Part shown: positions 24,545 through 36,794 of the stretch, in pieces
How the letters are laid out: each line of letters begins with the position of its first letter
How positions within the stretch are numbered: position 1 is the stretch's first letter
Origin: Hygrocybe punicea
Lineage: Eukaryota > Basidiomycota > Agaricomycetes > Agaricales > Hygrophoraceae
Length of the DNA stretch: 64,000 bases
Direction: 5' to 3'
Assembly: GCA_963556145.1 (NCBI GenBank)
Contig: OY744469.1
Coordinates: 2,046,001 to 2,110,000, forward strand
Translations under genes and position numbers: made by a program
The notes under the pieces: model-generated
What the model was told of the DNA's origin: nothing
The model's database searches: none
Seen by the model: only the letters and a program-made list of their open reading frames with translations

Positions 24545-25400
24545 TGATGCCTCAGCTTTCGATTTGATCATGTAGGAGGACTAGGTGAATTCCACTCGTG
24601 TGCATAGCCGTTTCGTTCATCAATTTCCCTGCACCCACGCTATGTCTGAAAGTTGCTGACATTTCGCCCACTTATCTAAATGCTGACGCAGGGCTGTATA
24701 CAGAAATCAACCTATCCTTTCGTCCTCGATATCCTGTACCGTCACATTTCGGTTATTATACACCAACGTCAAATCAGGAGCCACGAGCGAGTACCAAGAG
24801 CACATGAAACCGAGCCCACCATGTCACAGCAAATTCGAGTTATAGACACGTAACTAACAACTGCTGGCTAGCTGGACGGGCAGATGGGCGCAAGAACGGG
24901 AGGACACAAATACTCGCAAGAAAAAAGGAATGAAGATTTTATTGCACACGGACATCTTACTTAGGGCTTCACGGAATGCGGGACGGTAGCAGCATCAGGT
25001 CCAATCATATATGCATCCAACTTTTTCCGGAATAACATCTAAGTAGCCAGGCCGAGCCTGAGGAAAGCATGGAAATAATGTCCCAGGTGTGTGCGATAAG
25101 AAAGGAGGGAAAAAAATATAACGAGAGCGAGTGTGACATGAGTGTAGATGGTGGAATGTGGTGGTGAATCTAAGGGCGAGCGAGATCCAAAAAAGCCATG
25201 AACACAGGGGTACCGTCATGATCAGAAGGTTAACCGTTGACCTTTTGGTCAGGAGAAGAAAGAAAAAAGCGCAGGGGTGGAGAAAGAATCATAGACACAG
25301 GGAGAAAAAGCCGAAATGAAGAATGTAACAGAATAGCAATCAAAGCAACAACCCATGGTCAAATAGACACATAATTCCATTTCCATCAGCATTCATCCTG
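24545..25400. other. Convergent intergenic region
   Basis: Lies between the 3' ends of the coiled-coil gene (+) and the HSF gene (-). No gene is supported. It is large enough to hold long 3' UTRs. Confidence 0.5.
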
Positions 25401-28115
25401 TCATCGAGCCGGTGAGTTATGCGCTGGACTCGGAACTGACACACCACTCGAACCAGACCCTACTCCAGACACATTGCCGTTGACACTCCCACCCCTTCCA
25501 CCGACACTCATTCCAGATACACCCATCATCCCCATCCCCATCCCCATCCCCATCCCAACCCCCCGCGTCCCAGCCATCCCACTCCCGCTGCGTGGCCGCG
25601 TCCCCTGCCACGGCGGCGTCAGTCCCCCAAGTGCATATCCAAGCGGAGCCGAATCACTCCGCGCCCGCGACAATTTCTTACCCGCACCCGCAGTTCCTCC
25701 CGTACCACCAACACCGCCACCCGCTGACCCCGATGGTAATGACAGACCCTCACCAGCACCTCCTCCCGTCCCATTCCCCGTCCCCGAACATGCACTCGCC
25801 ACACAGTCAACTTCTCCATCATCCGACGTACGCTGGCGTTTTGTACTGCCCCGTCCTGCCGTAGGCGCCTCCCCTTCCGATGGCGTGTCAAACAACTCCA
25901 TACTGGTCGACGATGGTGACACGGGCGTACCCGTGCTATCCGAGCGCGAGAATCCAACGTGCTGGAAGCTGTGTTGTCGTGACAGCGACGGGCGGGCATG
26001 GTGCCCATGGGCGTGTGTGTGACCATGTGCGTGTCCGTGGTGCTGTCCATAGTGCTGGTGAGCTTGCACCGCTTGTGCCTGTGCCTGTGCGTGTGCATGC
26101 TGTGCATGTGCATGTTGCGCTGCCAGGAGTGGGAAGTCGGTTGCGTCTGCTGCGGTGGGGCTGGACGCAGGGCTGCCGAGTCCGTGTAGGGACCCTAGAG
26201 ACTGGCTGCCCATGCGCATGGAGAGGGGTGGAGGTGCGTGTGGGTGGGGGTGAGGGAAGCGCTGGGAGACGAGTGGTGACGCGGTGGCGGTAGCTGAAGC
26301 CAAAGGGGCGGAAGCGGTGGAAGCGGTGGACGTGGACGACGGAGGAGGTGATGTGATGTAGATATTCGGGCTTTCGGCTGAGCCTATATCGAGGATATCC
26401 GATGGGAACGGTGGGACTAGGAGCCGGCCAAAAAAAAACAAAGGGGTTCGCCACAAATATCATTAAACAGAAATTTGAACAAAAAGGGTCGTGAGGTGGT
26501 GAAGGGAAGAGGAAGATACAAGATGAGGATCCTCACCACTCCCGGGGAAGCCATTCCCAACGACGTCCCACAGGCGTCCGACGACTGCGACAAGTTTTTC
26601 CACCCTCCGGCGCTCTGCGGCGAGGTGTTCCCACACGCGCCTGTTTTCCTCCCGCATCGCGCCGAGCTGGGCAGCGACCTAGGAACGAGGAGGGAAGTAC
26701 GCCATACAAGAAAAAAACCCCGCGGGGCCGATTAGGGGAGGGGACTCACCTCGCCAGGGAGCTCGACGCGGTGCTTTACGGCAGGGTCCGGCTCGAGGGC
26801 CTTGCGCTTTATTTCATCAAGGAGGTCGGGGCGGCCGCGAAGGAACTTATGGTGGGAGAATTCCCAAGTCTGGGCGTCTGTAGAGGTGCGTTGCGCGCGG
26901 GGGGTCTGGAAATGGATGATAAGCGATAAGGCAGGTCACAGTGAAGGAGAAGAAGGGTGAATGAGGGGGGTCTCACGCGGTTGATCTTATGGAAACCGTA
27001 CATGTTGAGCTGGCGTACAAAGCTTGAAAACTGAGCAGAGGTGTATGTGAGCGTGCTGGGGAGGGGCAGGAAAAGTAGGCGAGGTTACGTTATTGTGTTT
27101 GAAGTGCGACCCGAGGATGCTCCTGCTGAACTCGCCAACATTTGAGACAACGAAACTTGTGCCGAGATCAGTCCAAGCAATATAGTGTGCAGACTTGGAG
27201 TCGTTGATCATCCTGTGGAAGAGATGGAGATGAGGTGCATATGTGAGCAGGACGGGCTCACTGATACAACTTTGTGACAAAATTGTTGGTAGCCATAGGC
27301 TTTCCGAGGATATTGATTGAGGTGCCAACGGCGGTGGGAAGGCCCGGGCCGAGGAGTATGCCTTCCTCACCACCACTAGTGCTACCATCGACGGGACTGC
27401 CGCCACCGCCGCCTGTGCTGGCGCCTCCACTAGCGCCGGCCGTACCGCCGACACCTGGGGTGCCGCTGTAGGAGCTGAGATCGTCGTAGGCGAGATCCAT
27501 GGGAGCATCGTCGTATAGGGAAGACTCCTCGACGAGGGTGCCTGCACCCGAGCTGGCATTTGAGGAGAAGCTGCGTTTTCGGGGGAGGGCTACAGAGGCA
27601 GAAGAAGTGGAGGAAGAGGATGATCGGGAAGTTGTTGGGGTTGTGAGGCGCCGGTCGTACGGATGGGGGAGTGGGAGATCATCGAACGGGTTTGACTGGT
27701 GGTTCTGTTGCTGGAGATGATTCTGGGCTTGGGGGTCGAACTGATACTGGGAATGGGGGAGGATGTGGTGAGGATGGTGGTGTGGGCTGTAGTGGTTCTG
27801 GAGGGAAGAGGCTGGGCTGATGGGTGTTACCGGGGAGAGGGCAGCGGCTGAGTGAGATGGTGGTGGGTTTATTGGGGACAGGTTTGTGGGAGACGCCACG
27901 GAGAGGGAGGAGAGGTTGAGAGAGAGGGAAGCACGGATGTGCATAGGGTCTTCTATGGACGGCTGCTGGTAGAAGGGCGGATAATGTTCTGGGATTGAAG
28001 AATTGGGGGATACAGGGGAAGGAAACGGGGAATGAGAGGAATGAGGGGGCGGGGGGAGGAGGTGTGGAGGCCATTGGTGGTGACGATGGTGAAAGTCTTG
28101 TTGGAAGGCGTCCAT
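25401..28115 (-). CDS. HSF-type DNA-binding transcription factor
   Basis: Six minus-strand exons (27262-28115, 27089-27212, 26977-27030, 26750-26905, 26537-26678, 25401-26416) give 781 residues, exactly in frame. The first 270 residues are Pro/His/Ser/Gln rich. Residues about 275-400 are a heat-shock-factor winged-helix domain: NNFVTKLYQMINDSKSAHYI, FVVSNVGEFSRSILGSHFKH, NNFSSFVRQLNMYGFHKINR and TWEFSHHKFLRGRPDLLDEI. A short helical segment follows (MREENRRVWEHLAAERRRVE), as in the HSF oligomerisation region. The C-terminal third is low complexity, with His/Ala/Gln runs and a Met-Gly repeat. HSFs bind heat-shock elements in the nucleus as trimers. Basidiomycetes have several HSF-like proteins, so I cannot say this is Hsf1 rather than an Sfl1/Skn7-type relative. 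Confidence 0.9.
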
Positions 28116-28916
28116 CGTCGTTCACAGAAACATAAAAAATTAAAATAAAATAAAAGATGTTGCGCAATAAGCTGACAAAGGTCTTTTGTACGTAATACTC
28201 GGAGCGTGACCGTGACAGTGACGGCCATTAGAGATTTTGACAAACCCTTATATAGCCTTAACAGGTAAATAAACTGTAAAATATGTATCATTCTGGCATG
28301 TCTTCGTATAAGGCCATATATACATAGGTTGGCAAACTACACATAATATCTCTGAATGGTAGAGATTGACCATGTATGTCACAATGGGATTCAATTTTAC
28401 AGGTCAATAATTCCTGTGAAATTGTGATAAAAATATCATGCCTTATAATCCAAGGTCGCATTGGCGAGATACTTCTCCATTATGTCACTTGATCTCAGCT
28501 TGCTCATAATATATCATTCACCAGATGTGCAAGACTTGTCCTTTCTACCATAAGTCCTCAGTATTCCAGCACCTGGTGACAATGACAAACAGAAAAAGAT
28601 TGATGGCTCAGCTGCTGGTGGCCGTCAAGACAGCAGGACATTTATCAGATTCCCAAACCTCAATATAAATGGCCCGCGTGTTTCAGAGTTATATTGCATT
28701 GCCAGAGGGCACTCTGGGTGGCAGACCTTGCCAAGTCGGTATCTTTGAAGGTATAATTATAATCAGTCTCGAGTATATTTACAATTGACCGTAACATTTG
28801 TATTGATTGCACGACATTACATGAGATAGAATCCTGGTTGATGAGGACACCATCTTGCAGAAGAGGAATACCAAATGATGACCATTAGCGGTTGTTGAGC
28901 CGATGTGAATATTGGC
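28116..28916. other. Intergenic, AT-rich
   Basis: No gene is supported. It is the upstream flank of the HSF gene and the beginning of repeat-rich, AT-richer DNA that runs into the transposon region. Confidence 0.5.
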
Positions 28917-30130
28917 CTAAAGTGAGCCCTCAATGTTGGCTTCCCACACTCTCTTCATCATGGCATGCTTCTCCTTAATCCTCGCTAGAGCACTATTCTT
29001 TGAGGATGGGTGGAGAGCTGAGGAGGCATTCGGAAAGACCTGTCTGAGGTCAAAGTAAGATGGATACAAGTGCACAGGATATCATAATTTACCAATTCCA
29101 CAACAAAATAAGTTGGTTCACCTCTTCTTGTTCATCGATGTCATCGAACAGATGCAGAATGGAGTTATAGAATTGTTCAGAATCAGTTGTGATATCCGTC
29201 CTTGAAAAGACCGGTGAAGAAGTCAAAGCGAATCGCACCTGGCCACATAAGTAAAACGGGGGTCTGGAGGTGAATGTCTTTACCTGAGTAGCGACATATG
29301 CGATCGAAGCCAGTGTGACATGGTTCATCCCATGGAGGCGAGCATTGCCTGATCAGGTTGCTTTGTGTTCTTTATCAACAGAACTCAGAGAAGTGAATAT
29401 GTGTTTGTAAGCCTTTGGGAATAATAATGAGCAAAATTTGGACTTTGATCTGAAACAAATTCACCGATATGAGAAGGGTACTACGGAAAAGGCCATTCCA
29501 AGGATCATCCGGATTGTAGATGTATCCATGATAAAGGAAAACAGGCCATGGGTCTCCTGAGACCATCAAGTCCCCTGTTCTTAATTTTTCTTTCACCCTA
29601 TACCATGTCAGTGGTTGCACATAAGAACAACAAAGTCTCACTTATTATTTCCCCAGTCCATGCCGGTGGGACAAAGTAAAGCGCCAGTATGTTCATGGTG
29701 GAATCCTCGATCCACTTTGACATTGCAGCTCAATGGAGGATTAAGGGCTTGGCCATGGGGAGTGATCCAATCAAGAACTGCACCCTTCAGGCTCTTAGTG
29801 TCATCAGACCAGGCACTGGAGGCACCTTTCTGAATCTAAAACATGACAAAATCGAACGTGTTCTTTGAATGATAGGATCCCACATACTAAGTCAGCAATA
29901 CACTGGAATTCTTCCTCAGGACCGCTCATCAAGTGTTCTTCAAGGCCAGGTACTATGCGGAGGAGGTCCTTATACATGCAGTTCCCTTCTTTCCCTATGC
30001 AGTTTCAGTTATGTCCAAAGATGAAGATGAGTAAAGAGAAAGGTTACTCGGCAGTGAAGGACTCCTCCGCTTGCTCAGCAAGTTCTACCTCACAGACAAT
30101 CCTGTTAGTGAGGAGAGCATAGTTATGACA
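28917..30130 (-). pseudogene. DUF6698-family protein, decayed
   Basis: On the minus strand the blocks RIVPGLEEHL, IQKGASSAWSDDTKSLKGAV, DWITPHGQALNPPLSCNVKV, RGFHHEHTGALLCPTGMDW, DPWPVFLYHGYIYNPDDPWN, HVTLASIAYVATQ, VRFALTSSPVFSRTD and IKEKHAMMKRVWEANIEG follow in order with short introns between them. This matches the Agaricomycete DUF6698 family, which is repetitive and often found near transposable elements; its function is unknown. At the junction after QLILLWN (about 29092-29094) the split Arg codon expected before QVFPNASSAL reads TG|A, so splicing would create a stop codon where CG|A is expected. The N terminus upstream of about 30130 is not recovered. I read it as a broken copy; a shortened product remains possible. 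Confidence 0.65.
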
Positions 30131-31859
30131 CAGAGCATGAATAGTCCAGCCAAAGTGTTGACATGATGAACAACGGGGTCCATTGTGCTACTGTGTAGTG
30201 ATGTCAGTGTCAGCTGGGGACAATCATGATGAACCAACTCACGCCTTTGTTCTAGGGCCAAGCTGGAGTGCATCTTCGCACATGCGATGCCCATGAACCA
30301 CAGGGGGGTCATTCTCATCAGATAGCATTGTGTGTGTGAAGGTGGGGTGTTGAAAAACTGACTCAGAAGTTGAATTGCTTTTATTCTTGAATGGATGGGT
30401 CTTAAAAGTAGCAATCTGAATGAGATCAGTGATCTTACGCCATGTGGGTGGTTAATCTTGAGTGTCGGAATCACCGCTCCCCTATATCACGCTCAATTTC
30501 TTTCTAGGACTTGCGGTGTTGCCAGACATTTGCACCTCAAGTGCACACCAAGAGGAAATTTCTTCAGTAGACATTGTACCTGCTTCTTGGCCGTGGGTAG
30601 TTATATCCTACATGTTGTCTGGTAGGTCACGGTTCAGGATCCCCACGGTGACTGCTGGCTCCAAAGATCATTGAATGCTGTGGGTTGTTGAACAAAGCTA
30701 CTGTCAGCCCAACCAGGAGTAAAATACGATACAGGAAACCCGGATGTATTGTGCAGTGGAACGTGATCGATCCCCTCAGGGAATGTACAAGTCGAAGGAA
30801 ACGGCATAACAACTTCACCTCCTACATTGCGTAGGAAGTCTTCCTCATCAAAACCAAAGGGGGTGGGGAGTGGGAATGTGGCAGGAGACGAGTTGGGAGG
30901 TGGGCATGTGGAAGTAAAAGGCAAGTGAACAGTCACATGCCTTTTTAGGCTTTTACCACCACCATCCCCCATTCTGCTGTGCTCCCACTCCCCACCGCCT
31001 CAACAACAACAGAAACGAGGACAATGAGGATGATGGCGACGATTCACACAGAGACCATCACCCCAGACATCCTCAAAGCTGTGCTCCTGTGCGCCTGACT
31101 TTTTCAACCAACGGCCTCGAACGTCGAAACCAGCAGTGGCGGACCAAGCGCACAGCGATGAAGATGACAAGGGCAATGTGGAGAGTCACCCACGATGAAG
31201 GTGTCGTCAACATCGTCATTGTTGTTGAGATATTGGAACCACCATCGCCTCTGCCACCATCCTCACGCAACTCGACAGCAGGACCAATCTGGACAAGGCC
31301 GGGAGGGTGGTGTGCTCACTGAATGGCCTAGGTACATACCCCCAACCCAGCCTCTAAGACATTGGCTAACCCTCCCAACAACTATGCCTCCCAAAAACTG
31401 CGCCTCACAATAACCACACCTTGTGGACACACATCAATGCATGTTCACAAGGTCTCTAGCACAGAAGAATACATGGGGACCTCACAAAGATGCATAGGGC
31501 TCACATGGCACCCCCACCCCTCGCGAGGGAGGTTAACCCTGAGTGTGAAGCCCATCAGAGACCCCACCTAGGCATCTGCACACAGGTAACCCCTGGGTAT
31601 TTCCCATGGACCCATACCCGATCAGAGAAATATCCGTATCTAGATCATGGGTACAGGTCAGGTGGCACATCATGCTGTGACTTTTCCCGTGTCAGACGGG
31701 TCAACCAAGGTTGACAATGTTAAGTCCGAGATGGGCCAGCTGATCTGGGCCGATAAAATGATATTGTTAGGTTCTTGATGGTGCAACTAAGGAATGTCAA
31801 AGTTATTGAGTCAGACGGGTGGGCCGAGTCTCTGCCAGAATATTGTCACACATGTGAGA
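30131..31859. other. Intergenic/repeat-derived, no supported gene
   Basis: No gene is recognised. A minus-strand frame at 30634-30972 encodes 112 Pro/Ser-rich residues (for example FGFDEEDFLRNVGGEVVMPF) and could be a 5' exon related to the DUF6698 locus or a relic; nothing supports a function. Stretches near 31575-31730 contain repeated gggta/ccata motifs like those in the hAT ends. Confidence 0.4.
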
Positions 31860-31899
31860 CTGTTGGGCTGATGTTCAGTCGGGTATTGTTACTCATGAC
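31860..31899. repeat. Left remnant of a 43-44 bp minisatellite
   Basis: Contains a unit ending in ttgggctgatgttc and gggtattgttactcatgac, which matches the units at 47491-47755 on the other side of the hAT element. The array was therefore split by the hAT insertion. Confidence 0.6.
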
Positions 31900-32610
31900 T
31901 AGTGTATAGCATGGGTCTGGGTAACCTGCACGGGTTGTGGGTATGGGTTTGAGGGGTACGGGTATGGGTACAACATTTGAAACCGGCCCAATAACCGGAC
32001 CCATGGCTCATACCCGCCACTTAAAGTTTCTAACCATGAACTCCTATATGCTATAGATCATGTTTTGCAAAATCAAACACCTATATTAAATTTTCTGATT
32101 GCCTGTCTTCTTCATATCACCTCGATTGCTTTGTCAAAATCAAGGAAACCCTCCACAGCAAGACCAAATGCTGCAAAAGAAAGAGTACAGCAATCCAAAA
32201 AAGAAGCAGCAGTTAAAGCAAGGACCTCGACTTCCAAGAGAACTGTCCATGCAGCACCATGCAAGCCTACAGCCCAACAGCAAAGTGTGTCAATTGAGGA
32301 TGTTGATGATGATGAACCCTCACGTGTTGGTGATGTCCTGGAAACTGATGGAGACCATATCATGGAATTGGCTGAAGATGAGCACACTGGTAATGGTAGC
32401 AGTGGAAGCAAACATACCAGGAGTAAACCAACTTGGAAGGGCAGTAATACCAGTGTCAGCGAAAGTGGGGAGGATAACACAGATGCTATGAACATCTCAG
32501 ATGATGATGATGAGGAGGGTGAACTTCATGAGATCTTGATGCCTATCACAATGAATCAGTATCTCACCAAACTTGTATTGCACAGGGAAACTCGCCAAGG
32601 ATTGGACCGC

Positions 32611-33405
32611 TGTAGAGGGTCCTCGACCCTCTGAGGCCGTAACATCGATATCTCGCGAATCCGCTTGAACCCAACGTCTCTAGCAATCTACGCTTGAACC
32701 TGACGCAACCCGACGCAACCCGACGCAACCCGATGCATACCGACTAGCACGGCCACTCACATACCTGGTTGGTCCATCTCCTAAACTCACAGAACTTCAA
32801 ATATCCAAGATAGATCTCATCGGACTGGGATCCCAACATCGGACTTGCCTTATTCGCGCCTAGCGTCTCCCTTATGGAGATATAGTTAAGTATATTACAT
32901 CTTTTACGGTTTTTATATCTTCCACCCATTTTCCCTGTCATGGTCGCCTCGCAACCCTCTTCCTACTTTTCCATTTTTATTCTCCTTTGTTTTCTCTCAT
33001 TGGCCGAGGACTCTCGTCCGAATCTAGGTACAGAAATTTGTAGTATAAAAACGGTGCCCAAGCGCCGTCTCTGAATAAAAAACCAGTTCCCCCATTTCCT
33101 CTCTCTGAGAATTAGTCTCTCAGTAAAATCCATCGCACACATTGCTCATCGGATTCCTCGACGCTCTCCCTGTCGTTCTACCGCCTTTATCTCTATGTCC
33201 CTCATCACCCGACACCCGACCCGCCATACCCGACATTGTCGGCTTCGACTGGCCTCGATAGATTTCAGTAGTTTACTTGGCGGCTTCTTATCATTTATAT
33301 CCTATCATCTTACTGGAGCTCGCTAGACTATTCCTAGTCACTTTCGCGCTGACCCCCACAGGCTTAGGATTACTATTCCGCAGCCACCCCGACCTCGCCT
33401 TTACA
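32611..33405 (+). repeat. 5' LTR of the Gypsy element
   Basis: Starts tgtagagggtcctcgaccct, which contains an inverted repeat (agagggtc/gaccct), and ends cctttaca. A TATA-like tagtataaaa lies at 33042-33051 and a polyadenylation-like gaataaaaaa at 33073-33082, marking a probable U3/R/U5 structure. 795 bp, against 785 bp in the 3' copy. Confidence 0.88.
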
Positions 33406-33406
33406 T

Positions 33407-33424
33407 CTGGAGCCCACCGCGAGG
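33407..33424 (+). other. Gypsy primer-binding site
   Basis: The sequence tggagcccaccgcgagg begins one base after the 5' LTR. A TGG start complementary to the CCA end of a tRNA at this spacing is the expected minus-strand primer-binding site. I cannot say which tRNA without a tRNA list. Confidence 0.6.
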
Positions 33425-34467
33425 AATAGTCTAGCACCACCATAGCTTCCTCTTCCCGTATCCCTCCCTCTGACCGTCGTCTTCGAGATCTTCCTCGAAG
33501 AACTCTTCAACAAGAACTCTCTTTAGCCGCCTTCGACCCGACAATCAACAACGACTTCTTCCAGCTAGTACCCGACCACCTCGCTTGACATAACAATCTC
33601 CCGCTCGTCTCAGGGTCAAACACCCCCCTATATCTTTCATCCGACAGTCTCGAATCGGTCGATATACCGATTATTACAATAACACCCGACTCATCCGATC
33701 TCAGTTCGACACCCACATCACCTACGTCCCCGACTTCGACCTCGTTAGAACCCCCGTCTACGTCTTCGCTCTCGACATTGAAAAATCCGTCATCGTCATC
33801 GTCCCCGTCATCGTCTTCGCCTACGCCGTCATCGTCCCCGTCTTCATCTTCGCCTATGCCGTCATCGTCCACGTTACCCGACCTGCTCATCGTACACCCA
33901 ACAACCGCTTCATTGACATCTCAGCTCCTTCCACCCACAATGACTTCGACCTCTGGATCTTCGACCGCTCCCCACGTTACTGCTCCCCATGTTACTCCAC
34001 GACAAATGCCCGCTCGCGGTCACTCCACGGCCCCGACCTTCGACGGGAACCCGCTCAATTTAAACCGCTTCTTCGAAGAAGTCGAGATACTTGCTGCCGA
34101 TGCCGCTCTCGACGACGCAGGACGCATCAAGCATAGTCTGTGCTACGCATCGCTTAGCGACTACGAGCTTTGGGCGAGTTTACCCAGTGCGACCAGTGTC
34201 GATTATGCCGCATTCAAAAGGAGCATACTCGTGCTATACCCGGGCACGGAAGATGATCACCGGTACACTATGGCAGATCTCGACCATCTTACGCACACCC
34301 AAACCGCTTACGGTATCCATACCCGTGCCGAACTTGGCGAATATTACTGCGAGTTCATCCGGATCTCAGGGTTTCTTCTAGACAAGGGTCAGATCTCTCC
34401 CCGAGAACGCAACATCGCGTACGAGAACGGCTTCCATGTCGAGCTTAAAAAGGACATCAAAACCCGT

Positions 34468-34625
34468 TGTAGTAGTTGTGCCTGGTCAGTCACGTGATTA
34501 GGTTCCCACGGTTTGACCTAGTTAGTAGCCTTCCAGATGTAGTAGTCAGTCCATCCTTCCTATCCAGTCGACCTCTCCCTCGAGTCCTGCGTGAGCCCCC
34601 GGAGTGGTACCTCGGTACCACTCCA
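34468..34625 (+). repeat. Left LTR of short-LTR element A
   Basis: Begins tgtagtagttgtgcctgg and ends in a near-perfect hairpin ggagtggtacc/tc/ggtaccactcc (34601-34624). It holds a TCACGTGA palindrome and TTCCCACGG, both also present in the LTRs of element B, so A and B are related. Confidence 0.85.
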
Positions 34626-36636
34626 ACGTGGTGATGAGAGTGTTTTTCGACCCACGCACCTCTTTTTCTCTCGGTTTCTCACTCCTGATGTTTTTTTTTT
34701 CTTGCGAGACGACCTTTTTTTGGCCTCACCACCCCTGCTGTGCGACGGCGCATTTTCCCTTCATTCACGGCCGTACCTCAGTTGTGTTACCCCCCGGCAC
34801 CCTCGCTCAGTCCACCAGGGCCCCGCGTCGACCATCGTTGACCCAGAAACGCGGACTCAACCCTTTTTGAGCACCCAAAAGCCCCAGGCCACGCCACCCG
34901 CGTTCGCGCCCCGTTTCCTCTTCTCAGACCAAGGACGGCCTCTCAAGCTTTCCTTCGACGTCTTACGGCCCCCGTTCCACCCCACGTCGTCCCAGGAACA
35001 CCATCGACGTCCATTTTTGACGCCCAACGGCCACCCGCGTCACCACCTTTCGACCCCCCCATATTTTAGCGTTCCCCGGCCCACTCGTATCCATCCAGGC
35101 CCCCGCGTTCACGCTCAACGACCCGGTGCCCACGTTCTGCTCGAAAGAACCCCCCGTTGCCGTCCATTTTGGATACCCAAGCCCCTGCCACGTCATCACC
35201 TTCAACCCCCCGCTTTTTGTATGCCCCGTTCCCAACCCACGTTCGTTCAATCCCCCGCACCCTCGTTCCATCCACCAGGGCCCCCCGTTGCCCCCCGTTG
35301 GCCCCAGATGAGCCCCCACCATCGTTCTCGGACACCCAAGCCACGCGCCACGTCACCATCGTGCGGCCCCGTTCTGCCAGCACAACCGGCCCAGACCGAC
35401 TCACGAAGCTCGCGGCCCACCCCCCAGAACACCCTGCGTCTCGTTAACACCCCGAACGAGCCGTCCCTGGTGTTTCATACCCACCCAACGCCCAACACGC
35501 ACCGTGCCACGTCATCACTTTCGACCCCATTTTTTCGTGTAACCAAGCTCCACCCGCGTTCACCCAACCCCCGGCACCCACGTTCCACATGCCAGAGCCC
35601 CCCATTGCGCTCCGTTACCCCAAACGAGACCGCCCCACGCTGTCTCAAACGAGCCACACCGCCATCTTTGGTGGACCAACACCACGCTCCCCATTGCGTC
35701 GACTTACGCGGCCCCATGCCCACTCGTCAAGCCCGCGGCCGACCCATTAAACACTCCAGTGCACCCTGCGTCCCACCAACACCCCGAACGAGCCGTTCCC
35801 ACCACGTCCGGAACCCAAACGCCGTCTCGCGTCACCCCACAACCCCGGCAACCCCACCCCACTCGCGCACGTTCGTTAGGACCCCCAGCCTCGTTCCCTG
35901 GCCCTCGCGACCCCTCGTGACCGTTTCCCAGAGCCCACGCGAAGAGATCCCTCGACGCCGGCGCCAGCTCTAGCGCCCAAGTACATAGCTTTCCCCACTA
36001 TTTCCTTCTCTGTTTCCTGTCCTCGGTTCCTTTCCTCTCTGTTTCCTTCCTCTCTATTTCCTTTCCCTCAATTTCCTTTCCCTCGTTTCCCCTGTCTCTG
36101 TCTCTGTTTCCCCCACAATTCAGTTTCATTATTTTTCTATGCCCTTGATCTGTCACCTGGATACCAGATGCTACCCAACCGAGTTACCCAACAAGTCACC
36201 AGAACCAAACAAGCACCGACTGAGAACTGCAAACCGAGAACCTGTGATATGAGAACCGAGAGAACCGAGAGCTTGCGATACAAGAACCGAGAACCTGCGA
36301 TACGAGAACCAAGAACCTGCACTACGATTATGGATCAGTTTGGTCATCTACCACCACTGTTTTCGATGGACGATATGGTCCCACTCCATGAGATGGAGGA
36401 CTGGGAGTCGTGACTGAGGAGTTTTGGAGAGCTGAGAGAGAGTCTAGTTTGGTCATCTGCCACCACCGATCTTCGATGGACGATATGGTCCCGCCTCATG
36501 TGTAAGGCCCGGGGCATCGTGAGGGACTGGGAGTCGTGACTGGAGAGTTTTTTTCTTGGTCAGTTTTGTTTTGCTTTTTGTTTTCTTTTAGTAGCGGTAT
36601 GGTGACGAGGACGTCACCATGAGGAGGAGGGGCACT

Positions 36637-36794
36637 TGTAGTAGTTGTGCCTGGTCAGTCACATGATCAGGTTCCCACGGTTTGACCTAGTTAGTAGCCT
36701 TCCAGATGTAGTAGTCAGTCCATCCTTCCTATCCAGTCGACCTTTCCCTCGAGTCCTGCGTGAGCCCCCGGAGTGGTACCTCGGTACCACTCCA
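36637..36794 (+). repeat. Right LTR of short-LTR element A
   Basis: Same length (158 bp) as the left copy. The TCACGTGA site reads tcacatga here, a CpG to CpA change, and two other substitutions are seen. Confidence 0.85.

Larger units (their letters stand above)
34468..36794 (+). mobile_element. Short-LTR non-autonomous retroelement A (TRIM/LARD type), nested in gag
   Basis: Two 158 bp terminal repeats (34468-34625 and 36637-36794) differ at about three positions and flank about 2.0 kb with no pol gene. CCGT precedes the first repeat and follows the second, a 4 bp target duplication. tggtgatgagag starts three bases after the left LTR and matches the primer-binding site of elements B and C. 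A purine tract (gaggaggaggggcac) lies just before the right LTR. The interior is C-rich, with degenerate repeats (for example catccaccagggcccc near 34810 and 35275) and a direct duplication around 36341-36390 and 36450-36495. A 460-codon open frame at 34591-35973 is Pro/Thr/His/Arg rich and looks like a by-product of composition. Movement would depend on enzymes from another element. Confidence 0.85.

Noticed and set aside
25474..26293. Plus-strand frames opposite the HSF C-terminal exon
   Set aside because: Low-complexity shadows of the His/Gly/Ser-rich HSF tail.
34591..35973. A 460-codon open frame rich in Pro, Thr, His and Arg
   Set aside because: It overlaps the LTR of element A, has no domain, and reflects the C-rich degenerate repeats of the element interior.
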